A stretch of DNA of 6,814 nucleotides from Clostridia bacterium. GTDB lineage: Bacteria; Bacillota; Clostridia; Oscillospirales; Acutalibacteraceae. The translations under genes and the position numbers were made by a program. The notes below the pieces were generated by a model. The model made no database searches, was not told the origin of the DNA, and saw only the letters and a program-made list of their open reading frames with translations. Positions 1 to 5,626 of the stretch are shown here, in pieces (the stretch's first letter is position 1; the number at the start of each line of letters is the position of its first letter). The stretch spans positions 1 to 6,814 of the forward strand of contig CAAFIS010000067.1 of the NCBI GenBank assembly GCA_900763035.1. Reading direction: 5' to 3'.

Positions 1-1773
1 GCGGCCGTTCAAGAAATTATCCAGCTGCTTGATGAAGCTGGTGACCGAACCGGCCTTGATGGTGAACAGCTCGCCCTCGGAGGTGCGCACGGTGTACAGG
101 CTGCCGCTGGTGGCGTAAAAATCCGCCGTCAGGTACGTTTTGCCCGCCGTGTCGACCATCGACAGACGCATGGCCGGCTGGCCGCTCGGCTGTTCGGTGG
201 CGGAGGCGTAGCGCTGCAGCCCCATCATGCGGGAGTACAGGGTGCGGAAGTCCGGGGTGCTCAGCTGCTTGTCGCCTTCCTTGACGATCAGCGTTTCGTC
301 GCTGTCCTCCTTGTCCGGATAGTGGGCAAGGGTCAGCGTGTGCGCCTTGCCGTCCACCGTCAGGTCGATGCGGCCGATATCGGTGATCGACTTGAGGAAC
401 AGCAGCGTGCTGACGCTGTTGTCGTACTGCCGTTCGGCGATGGCAGACAGCGTCGACTTCGTGACGAGGAACACCGCATCCGTGCCGCCGACCGTGACGT
501 AATAGTTGCCGTCTTTGTCCTGCGACCCGACGGTCAGCTCCACGTTCGTTTTGTTATAGAAGATCTGATGTGTTTTGCTTTCGGTATCGGACGAGCCGGA
601 GGCCGCCGTACCGGACGTTTCGTCCGATGCGGTGCTCTCGATCGCCAGCACCAGCTTGGCGCGGATCAACGGATCGTTGAAGCCCAGCTCCGCCAGCTGC
701 GCCTTGGTCGGGTGCAGCACCGCCGCGCTGTCGGCATGCAGGGAGGTGAACGACGACAGCGCCGTCGTGACCGCATCGCTCGTACCGCGCAGATACGGCT
801 TCGTGATCAGATAAGAGAAGTACGTATACTCCTTCGGATCGTCCTCCGTCGTGCGCCGCAGCGACAGCGGCTGCGGATAGCTCCTCCCGGTCAGATCGAC
901 CGCGTAGAGGGTCGCCTTGCCGTTTTTGTCGTCCGATCTGGCGGTGGGCGCGGTGATCAGCGAGGTCGCGACCAGCGCGGTGTTCGCCTTGAACAGGTCG
1001 CTGACCGTGGACGACGAGCAGATGAACACCTCATCGCTGTCGGACAGCCGGACGTAATAGCCGCTCTCGCTGGGCGTGGCATTGCCCAGATACAGCGTCA
1101 GCGTGCCCCCGTCGGTGTAAGTGACGGTCATGGTGGCGACGGGCGTCGACAGCCCGAACTGTGCAAGATCCGTCGCCTTGCCCAAGCTGTCGGTGGCCTT
1201 CAGCGTCGTGGCCGCATCGGCCACGCCGGATACCGCGGTGTCGCTCAGCGTCAGGTCGGTGTAGCCGTCCAGCACCAGCGCCTTGTCCTTGCGGATCAGC
1301 TTGTACGTGCCGTGCGTGTTTTTGACCTCGATCTTTTGCACGACGTCGGTGTCGTCGGTGTCCGAAGAGTTAGAGCTGTCGGTGTCGTCCTTTTTCGGTG
1401 CCTTATCGTACACGGTATACGAGGACACGTCACTGCTCGGCGTATCGCTGCTGTTCGGGTCGTCCCCGCCCTGCGGCAAAAACAGCACCAGCAGCAGGAT
1501 CGCGATCAGCAGCACCACCGCGCCCGCCGCGAACAGCAGCGTGCGCAGACGCTTGTTCGGTTTTTTGTCGCCCTTTTTGCTCTTGGCCTTGCGGCGTTCC
1601 TCCGGCCGCTGCACCTCGGCAAAGGCGGCAAAGGGATCGTCCTCGCTGCGCGCCGCTTCGCTTTGCGTCAAGTCGCTCTGCGCTGCCGTGTCCTGCGCGG
1701 TGTCCTGCGCCGCGGCGGTATCGTCCGGGCGCTCTTCTTCGGGATCGGGACGGGTGAGTTCGTCTTGGCTCAC
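1..1773 (-). CDS. DUF4340 domain-containing membrane-anchored protein, GTG start, 3' end outside window
   Basis: The frame is open for 591 codons from a GTG at 1773 to the window edge with no stop, so the C-terminus is missing. The start is firm: AAGGAGGA (1781-1788) lies 7 nt upstream, and the first in-frame ATG is only near residue 214. Residues 1-50 are acidic and Ala/Gln-rich, 56-76 are Lys/Arg-rich, and 78-99 form one hydrophobic helix (TLLFAAGAVVLLIAILLL), predicting an N-in topology with the rest outside. A Ser/Asp/Thr linker follows (about 101-145). Residues 203-262 match the DUF4340 pattern (FGLSTP, then a Gly-Tyr-Tyr-Val strand and DEVFI), and 357-447 repeat it (LGFNDP, GNYYVTV, DAVFLV). 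A weaker third copy lies at about 532-587. The GTG overlaps the GldG-like stop as GTGA, indicating translational coupling. DUF4340 proteins often accompany GldG-type ABC auxiliary proteins. Biochemical function is unknown; an envelope scaffold or substrate-handling role is inference. Confidence 0.9.
   Translation of the reverse strand, partial: MSQDELTRPDPEEERPDDTAAAQDTAQDTAAQSDLTQSEAARSEDDPFAAFAEVQRPEERRKAKSKKGDKKPNKRLRTLLFAAGAVVLLIAILLLVLFLPQGGDDPNSSDTPSSDVSSYTVYDKAPKKDDTDSSNSSDTDDTDVVQKIEVKNTHGTYKLIRKDKALVLDGYTDLTLSDTAVSGVADAATTLKATDSLGKATDLAQFGLSTPVATMTVTYTDGGTLTLYLGNATPSESGYYVRLSDSDEVFICSSSTVSDLFKANTALVATSLITAPTARSDDKNGKATLYAVDLTGRSYPQPLSLRRTTEDDPKEYTYFSYLITKPYLRGTSDAVTTALSSFTSLHADSAAVLHPTKAQLAELGFNDPLIRAKLVLAIESTASDETSGTAASGSSDTESKTHQIFYNKTNVELTVGSQDKDGNYYVTVGGTDAVFLVTKSTLSAIAERQYDNSVSTLLFLKSITDIGRIDLTVDGKAHTLTLAHYPDKEDSDETLIVKEGDKQLSTPDFRTLYSRMMGLQRYASATEQPSGQPAMRLSMVDTAGKTYLTADFYATSGSLYTVRTSEGELFTIKAGSVTSFIKQLDNFLNGR
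1339..1473 (-). repeat. Low-complexity Ser/Asp/Thr linker in the DUF4340 protein
   Basis: Residues about 101-145 directly follow the membrane helix and are rich in Ser, Asp and Thr (for example DDTDSSNSSDTDDTD). At DNA level the unit tcggtgtcgtc recurs imperfectly around 1344-1391. It probably acts as a flexible spacer that holds the folded DUF4340 repeats away from the membrane. The spacer role is inference from composition and position. Confidence 0.6.
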
Positions 1774-3503
1774 AGGTTCTTCCTCCTTATGAATACCACC
1801 AGCGCAACGATCAGGATCACGACCGGCAGGCCGACCGTGAACACGCCGATACCGACGGCCAGCTGCGTGCCGCCGGAGAACGACACCGTCTTGCTCTTCA
1901 GCGACTTGGTGGAGATGGAAACGGTGCCCTCGGATCCGGTCATGGTGTTGATCGTGTCAAGCAGCAGATCCTCGTTTTTGAAGGCGTTCGTTTTAACGAC
2001 GGTAGAAAGCCCCATCATCGGTGAGCCGCACACCACGATCGTACCCTTGGCGGACTGCTGGGTGTTGTTGTTGTAGCTGTTGATCACGCAGGCGATCATG
2101 CTCGTCAGCGGATAATCGGCATCGTCCGCCTTGTAGGTCTTGTTGCTGCTCTCGGTGCTCTGCGCATCGGCCAGCCTGATCAGCCGGGCGGAGGACGGAT
2201 AGGACGTCAGCTTCACCCCGTAGGTGGACAGCGTGCCGTCATCCTTCGGCCCTTCCAGCGTCGTCGTCAGGCGGCGCGCCTGCGGCGTGAGCAGTTTACC
2301 GGTGGACGTGGAATTGGCCGTGAACTCGTTATCCGGCACATCGGCGAACGGATAGATCGAGGTGTTGCTGTACACACGGTTAAAATCCGTTTCCAGCAGC
2401 AGCTCGTCAGTAACGGTGATCTGATATTCGACCTTCAAGAACTCGTACAGGTTCGGGCAGGAGGCCGTCGTGTTCGTGAACACGTACAGCCCGCGGTTAT
2501 AGCTGCCGTCGTTGAACACCCACTGCTGGACACGTTTGATCTCGTCGTCGGAATAGTCCTGCGATGGCGCGGCGATCAGCAGCACCTCGGCGTTCTCGTC
2601 GAATTCGGCCGAGCCGGCGATGTTCAGCTCCTTGAAGGTGTAGCCGTTGAGCTCGTACAGGGACTTCAGGCCGGAGATCAGCTCGCTGTCCTCACCGTGT
2701 CCCGTCAGCACCTGCACGACGTGCTCCTTGCCGCCGGTCAGCACGTTGATGTTCGCACCCAGCACCTGCTCCACCTTGGAAGCGCTGATGGTGGCCTGCG
2801 AATAGTAACTCGACTGCTCCGTTTCGTACAAAGAGCTGAGAGCCGACGTCTTGTGCATATCGCCGCACAAAAACAGGATACTGCCGCTCTGCACGTCATA
2901 CTGCGAATAGGCCGCATACGCCGCCGGCTCGCGCTCCGGGTCGATGAACTTATAGGTCACCTTGCCGCCGGACAGGCTGTCGTACTGCCGCAGCGCGTTA
3001 TAGAACTCGCGCAGGACGGTGTCCAGCTCGTCGCTGCCGGTGTTCGGCGAGGTGAACGTGCTTTCCGGATAGAACACCACGATCTGCACGTCCTTGTCCA
3101 CGGCCTTGGCGATCTGCTTGCTGCTGTCGGTCAGGGTGTACACCTTGTCGGCCGACAGGTCGATGGAGATCGGATGGCGCTCCGCCACGATGCCCACGAT
3201 CACGTTGAACAGGATCACCGCCGCGATCACCACCACGGTGACGATCGTGGAGGTCGTGCCGTAGCGCAGACGGCGCAGGTTGCGCGTGCGCTGCACCTTT
3301 TTCTCTTTTTTGGCCTTTTCCTTTTTCGGCTTTTTCTCCCTTTCGGGCTTTTCGTCGGCCTCGGCCGTTTCCGCCGCGTCAGCGGCTTCGGTCGTTTCTG
3401 CCATTTCCGCCGCCTCGGCCGCTTCCGCCGCCTCGGCGGTCTGCGCCTCGTTCTCCGGCAGATCGTCGGTCGAGGTCACGATCTTATCGTTGTCGTTGTT
3501 CAT
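1770..3503 (-). CDS. GldG-like ABC transporter auxiliary protein
   Basis: This is a complete 577-residue protein. The ATG at 3503 has AAGGAGGG (3511-3518) 7 nt upstream. Residues 1-51 are acidic with Ala/Glu repeats, 52-80 are Lys/Arg-rich, about 84-107 form a membrane helix, 110-545 make a large domain predicted outside, and about 548-572 form a second helix ending in RRKNL. After the first helix, the SADKVYTLTDSSKQI segment and the VQIVVFYPES strand match the N-terminal part of GldG/ABC_transp_aux proteins. VLTGHGE (265-271) is the family's GHGE-type motif, followed by the LLIAAPSQDYSDDEI segment (308-322). In Bacteroidota, GldG works with the GldA ATPase and GldF permease; Firmicutes homologues are uncharacterised. 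The gene lies between the permease and the DUF4340 gene, overlapping the latter by 4 nt, so it is probably a subunit of the same complex. Family call is strong; substrate and role are unknown. Confidence 0.9.
   Translation of the reverse strand: MNNDNDKIVTSTDDLPENEAQTAEAAEAAEAAEMAETTEAADAAETAEADEKPEREKKPKKEKAKKEKKVQRTRNLRRLRYGTTSTIVTVVVIAAVILFNVIVGIVAERHPISIDLSADKVYTLTDSSKQIAKAVDKDVQIVVFYPESTFTSPNTGSDELDTVLREFYNALRQYDSLSGGKVTYKFIDPEREPAAYAAYSQYDVQSGSILFLCGDMHKTSALSSLYETEQSSYYSQATISASKVEQVLGANINVLTGGKEHVVQVLTGHGEDSELISGLKSLYELNGYTFKELNIAGSAEFDENAEVLLIAAPSQDYSDDEIKRVQQWVFNDGSYNRGLYVFTNTTASCPNLYEFLKVEYQITVTDELLLETDFNRVYSNTSIYPFADVPDNEFTANSTSTGKLLTPQARRLTTTLEGPKDDGTLSTYGVKLTSYPSSARLIRLADAQSTESSNKTYKADDADYPLTSMIACVINSYNNNTQQSAKGTIVVCGSPMMGLSTVVKTNAFKNEDLLLDTINTMTGSEGTVSISTKSLKSKTVSFSGGTQLAVGIGVFTVGLPVVILIVALVVFIRRKNL
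1781..1788 (-). promoter_or_regulatory. Ribosome binding site deciding the GTG start of the DUF4340 gene
   Basis: On the minus strand this reads AAGGAGGA, a near-perfect complement of the 16S anti-Shine-Dalgarno, 7 nt before the GTG at 1773. It lies inside the last codons of the GldG-like gene. With no in-frame ATG for over 200 codons downstream, it fixes the start of an otherwise easily missed gene. Confidence 0.9.
3294..3449 (-). repeat. Low-complexity acidic Ala/Glu tract followed by Lys-rich tract in the GldG-like protein
   Basis: Residues about 19-51 repeat Glu-Ala-Ala and Glu-Thr-Ala units (EAAEAAEAAEMAETTEAADA), and 52-70 are a Lys/Glu tract (EKPEREKKPKKEKAKKEKK). At DNA level this is an imperfect tandem array of gcc/ttc/gcg-type triplets read on the plus strand, prone to slippage and length change. 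The tract precedes the first membrane helix and is predicted cytoplasmic. Its function is unknown; interaction with acidic membrane lipid or with the ATPase is a guess. Confidence 0.75.
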
Positions 3504-3519
3504 GCTGCTCCCCTCCTTA

Positions 3520-4227
3520 TCAGTTCCATCTCTTGCTGTCCAGCACGCGCACCGTCAGGAAGATGAACAGCGCCTGCAGCGACAGGAAAAACAGGATATC
3601 GTCATACTGGATCAGGCCGGAGGTCAAATTGCCGTAGCGGCTGCTGATCGACAAAAACGCGGTCACCTTCGTGATCCATGTGACCGATGAGAAGATGGAC
3701 GACAGCACGTCCACGCTCATCATCAGCAGCGACACGGCCAGCGTGCCCAGCGCGGCGATGATCTGGCTTTCGGTCAAGGAGGAGATGAACACGCCGATCG
3801 ACAGGATCAGCCCGCCCAGCAGCAGCAGCCCGATGTAGTTGCCGAACAGCACCAGCCAATCCGGCGTGACCTGAAAAGCGATGATCACCGCATAGACCAG
3901 CGTGATGGAGATCGCGATCAAAAACAGCAGCAGCGCCGCGAAGAACTTGCCCAGCACGATGCCGGTCAGTCCCGTCGGAGCGGTCAGCAGCGCCTGATCG
4001 GTGCGCTGGCGCTTTTCCTCGCTGAACAGGCGCATGGTCAAAAACGGCAGCGCCAGCAGCGACACGGTGAACAGCACGCCGAACACGCCGGACAGATCCG
4101 ACTGCCCGCTGTACATATTATAGGCATAGAAATAGAAGCCGGAAAATGCGAACAGCGCCGCCAGCACGACGTAGCCGATCGGGTTGGTGAAGAAGGAGCG
4201 GAACTCCCGTCTGAATACTGCGCCCAT
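3520..4227 (-). CDS. ABC-2 type permease, GldF-like
   Basis: This is a complete 235-residue integral membrane protein, the usual length for short ABC-2/GldF permeases. Six hydrophobic helices are visible at about 17-37, 47-66, 95-119, 128-149, 155-178 and 209-228. Family hallmarks are the N-terminal amphipathic FRREFRSFFTNPIGY (5-19), the cytoplasmic MRLFSEEKRQRTDQALLTAP loop (65-84), which resembles the E-x-R-T-x-E-LLLTAP segment that contacts the ATPase, and the C-terminal FLSISSRYGN and DSKRW segments. The start overlaps the ATPase stop by one base (TAATG), with AGAGGGG (4235-4241) 7 nt upstream. The gene ends with tandem in-frame stops TGA-TAA, the second merging into the next gene's ribosome binding site. 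It should form the membrane channel, probably as a dimer, energised by the upstream ATPase. Substrate is not predictable. Confidence 0.93.
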   Translation of the reverse strand: MGAVFRREFRSFFTNPIGYVVLAALFAFSGFYFYAYNMYSGQSDLSGVFGVLFTVSLLALPFLTMRLFSEEKRQRTDQALLTAPTGLTGIVLGKFFAALLLFLIAISITLVYAVIIAFQVTPDWLVLFGNYIGLLLLGGLILSIGVFISSLTESQIIAALGTLAVSLLMMSVDVLSSIFSSVTWITKVTAFLSISSRYGNLTSGLIQYDDILFFLSLQALFIFLTVRVLDSKRWN

Positions 4228-5174
4228 TATTTGACCCCTCTGTTCTGATGCAGGGTAAGATTGATGAAGATATCCTCCAGCGACATCGCCATCGACCTCG
4301 AGGACAGCAGCGGCCAGTTACGCTGCGCCAGCCGCGTGAACAGGTCGCGCCGGATATCGGTGCCGGGGCGCACCTCCACGGCGAACTCCTCCACGCCGCT
4401 CTCGCGGCTGCCCAGCGCCTTGACGCTGTCGACGCCCGCGATGCCGCCGATCAGGTCGGCGACCTCCTTGCGCGGCCCGGCGATCGCCACCTGCAGGCGG
4501 CGGTCCTTCGAGAAGTGGTCGGACAGGTTCGCGGCCGTGTCGTCCGCCACGATCTTGCCCTCGCTGATGATCACGATCCGGTCGCACACCGCCTCGATCT
4601 CCGGCAGGATGTGCGAGGACAGGATCACGGTATGATGCTTGCCCAGCGTGCGGATCAGGGAACGGATCTCGATGATCTGGTTGGGGTCGAGGCCGACCGT
4701 CGGCTCGTCCAGGATCAGCACCGGCGGATTGCCGATCAGCGCCTGCGCCATGCCCACGCGCTGTTTATAGCCCTTGGACAGGTTTTTGATCAGGCGGTTG
4801 TACACGTCCTCGATCTTCATCACACGGCAGATCTCCGTGATGTGCTTGACGCGCGGCAGCGCGCACTTTTTCAGATCGTACATGAAGTCAAGGTATTCCC
4901 GCACGGTCATGTCGGGATACAGCGGCGGGATCTCGGGCAGATAGCCGATGTTCGCCTTGGCCTCGTTCGGTTCGTCGAGGATATCATGCCCGTTGATGGT
5001 GACCGTGCCCGAGGTGGCCGAGAGATAGCCCGTGAGGATGTTCATCGTCGTGGATTTACCGGCACCGTTCGGTCCCAGAAACCCAAGGATCTCTCCCTCC
5101 TCCACCTGAAAGCTGATATCGTCCACCGCACAGTGGCTGCCGTATCGCTTGGTCAGATTTTTCACTTCGATCAT
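4227..5174 (-). CDS. ABC transporter ATP-binding protein, GldA-like (ABC-2 type)
   Basis: This is a complete 315-residue nucleotide-binding subunit that hydrolyses ATP at the inner membrane face to drive the adjacent permease. Visible motifs are Walker A GPNGAGKST (34-42), a Q-loop region IGYLPEIPPLYPDMT (76-90) with Glu81 at the usual Gln position, signature LSKGYKQRV (132-140), Walker B plus D-loop VLILDEPTVGLDP (152-164), and H-loop His188 in LSSHIL. YLPE and LSKGYKQRV are typical of GldA-like ATPases. A C-terminal domain of about 90 residues ends in MSLEDIFINLT, as in that group. The start is ATG at 5174, with AGGAGGG (5185-5191) 10 nt upstream, slightly long spacing. It is the first gene of the operon, and its stop overlaps the permease start. 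All catalytic motifs look intact, so it is probably active. Confidence 0.95.
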   Translation of the reverse strand: MIEVKNLTKRYGSHCAVDDISFQVEEGEILGFLGPNGAGKSTTMNILTGYLSATSGTVTINGHDILDEPNEAKANIGYLPEIPPLYPDMTVREYLDFMYDLKKCALPRVKHITEICRVMKIEDVYNRLIKNLSKGYKQRVGMAQALIGNPPVLILDEPTVGLDPNQIIEIRSLIRTLGKHHTVILSSHILPEIEAVCDRIVIISEGKIVADDTAANLSDHFSKDRRLQVAIAGPRKEVADLIGGIAGVDSVKALGSRESGVEEFAVEVRPGTDIRRDLFTRLAQRNWPLLSSRSMAMSLEDIFINLTLHQNRGVK

Positions 5175-5353
5175 TTGCGGATAACCCTCCTGTCAGCCTT
5201 GATGCCGGTCGCCCGGCCGTTTTTCGGTCTTTCGCTGCCTTTCACCGATCTATTTTACCGGATCCGCCCGCGGAATGTGTAAACAGATCATGAAACTCTG
5301 CGCCCGAATGTGTCCGTTCTGTGTATTTTTTCTTGCCGTCGAGCGGCACATTA
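5175..5353 (-). other. 5' leader of the ABC operon mRNA
   Basis: A start about 7 nt past the TATAAT gives a leader of roughly 180 nt before the ATPase ATG, long for a bacterial operon. It begins with a 5-bp hairpin (TGCCG/CGGCA, 5334-5348) followed by an A-rich stretch, and ends with a GC hairpin just before the ribosome binding site. An octamer, gaatgtgt on the plus strand, occurs at 5273-5280 and 5306-5313, each preceded by a cgcccg motif. No known riboswitch class was recognised and no intrinsic terminator with a U-run was seen. Regulation through this leader is possible but unproven. Confidence 0.5.
5204..5217 (-). promoter_or_regulatory. GC hairpin with GNRA-type loop upstream of the ATPase ribosome binding site
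   Basis: In the minus-strand RNA the sequence GCCGG-GCGA-CCGGC forms a 5-bp all-GC stem capped by GCGA, a GNRA tetraloop. It ends 12 nt before AGGAGGG (5185-5191). It could stabilise the leader or present a binding site, but it does not itself sequester the ribosome binding site. The pairing is seen directly; any function is inference. Confidence 0.5.
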
Positions 5354-5359
5354 CTTGTT

Positions 5360-5388
5360 ATTATACCATAAGCATCCACAGGTTTCAA
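5360..5388 (-). promoter_or_regulatory. Sigma-A-type promoter of the ABC operon
   Basis: On the minus strand, -35 is TTGAAA (5383-5388), the spacer is exactly 17 bp, and -10 is TATAAT (5360-5365), preceded by TGG to make an extended -10. This is five of six plus six of six matches to consensus. The predicted start is near 5353. It is the best promoter in the window and correctly placed for the four-gene operon, which shows no other internal promoter of comparable quality in the junctions. Confidence 0.88.
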
Positions 5389-5395
5389 GAGTTTT

Positions 5396-5426
5396 CCGTC
5401 ATCCGCCCGCAAGCGGGCGATGACGG
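5396..5426. repeat. GC-rich inverted repeat between the divergent promoters
   Basis: The arms CCGTCAT-C-CGCCCG (5396-5409) and CGGGCG-ATGACGG (5414-5426) pair over 13 bp with a single bulged C and a four-base CAAG loop. It sits 7 bp upstream of the -35 of the ABC promoter and about 90 bp upstream of the prs -35, so neither predicted transcript includes it. No T-run follows on either strand, so it is not a standard terminator. It may be a regulator site, a cruciform-forming element or a copy of a REP-like dispersed repeat. Confidence 0.7.
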
Positions 5427-5480
5427 CCGAGGCACGCCCGGCGGCCGTTGTGCGATCCGTCCAGAACCGCCGCCGCCACG

Positions 5481-5513
5481 CGGGCAAAATTTTGTCACCG
5501 CCCGGGAAACCCG
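5481..5513. repeat. Nested small inverted repeats just upstream of the prs promoter
   Basis: Three overlapping symmetries are packed here: the perfect 10-bp palindrome CAAAATTTTG (5485-5494), flanking arms CGGGC (5481-5485) and GCCCG (5500-5504), and CGGG-AAA-CCCG (5503-5513). The last ends 3 bp before the prs -35. The position suits an activator or repressor site, but short palindromes arise readily in such sequence, so this is tentative. Confidence 0.35.
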
Positions 5514-5516
5514 CAG

Positions 5517-5545
5517 TGGAAAAGTGGTACGCGATGTGCTACAAT
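5517..5545 (+). promoter_or_regulatory. Extended -10 promoter of the PRPP synthetase gene
   Basis: The -35 is TGGAAA (5517-5522, four of six to consensus), the spacer is 17 bp, and -10 is TACAAT (5540-5545, five of six) with TG at 5537-5538 in extended -10 spacing. The predicted start is near 5552, giving a leader of about 75 nt before the ATG at 5627. Weaker than the divergent promoter but well placed. Confidence 0.75.
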
Positions 5546-5558
5546 AAAAGAGAACGTG

Positions 5559-5572
5559 TACCATCGATGGTA
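5559..5572. promoter_or_regulatory. Perfect 14-bp palindrome in the prs leader, candidate operator
   Basis: TACCATCGATGGTA is its own reverse complement, and the overlapping TATCGATA (5571-5578) is a second perfect palindrome. Two ATCGAT cores sit 9 bp apart, and an outer ACC/GGT pair frames 5560-5581. It lies about 7 to 20 bases downstream of the predicted transcription start, where a bound repressor would block initiation or early elongation. As RNA it could instead form a 5-bp stem with a UCGA loop. I recognise no known regulator motif. Confidence 0.55.
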
Positions 5573-5593
5573 TCGATAGGTGCAAAAAGGGAC

Positions 5594-5609
5594 GAAAAAC
5601 GGAAAAACG
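5594..5609 (+). repeat. Tandem 8-bp direct repeat in the prs leader
   Basis: GAAAAACG occurs twice back to back (5594-5601 and 5602-5609), ending 4 bp before the GGAGGAG ribosome binding site. It makes an A-rich, probably unstructured stretch that may help ribosome loading. No specific function can be assigned. Confidence 0.5.
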
Positions 5610-5626
5610 TGTCGGAGGAGTAAAGA

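Noticed and set aside
322..2076. 584-codon plus-strand open frame
   Set aside because: It is antisense to the DUF4340 and GldG-like genes, Arg/Gln/Val-rich, without domains or a good ribosome binding site. It is a shadow of GC-rich codon use.
2697..3566. 289-codon plus-strand open frame
   Set aside because: It is antisense to the GldG-like gene. Its His/Arg/Leu/Val/Gly-rich composition mirrors the sense codons, and no family features are visible.
1..5174. Gliding motility operon
   Set aside because: GldA/F/G similarity is at family level only. No other gliding or type IX secretion genes are present, and the host looks Gram-positive, so motility is not supported.
4248..5282. 344-codon plus-strand open frame
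   Set aside because: It is antisense to the ATPase, whose Walker motifs are unambiguous. Composition is typical of a shadow frame.
5175..5353. Known riboswitch in the ABC leader
   Set aside because: No conserved core of a class I can recognise, and no terminator or sequestering stem. The hairpins are short.
5396..5426. Hairpin as a rho-independent terminator
   Set aside because: Neither strand has a T-run after the stem, and no gene ends into it, since both flanking genes are divergent.
5242..5487. 81-codon minus-strand frame upstream of the ATPase
   Set aside because: It spans the near-consensus ABC promoter and starts upstream of it, with no convincing ribosome binding site.
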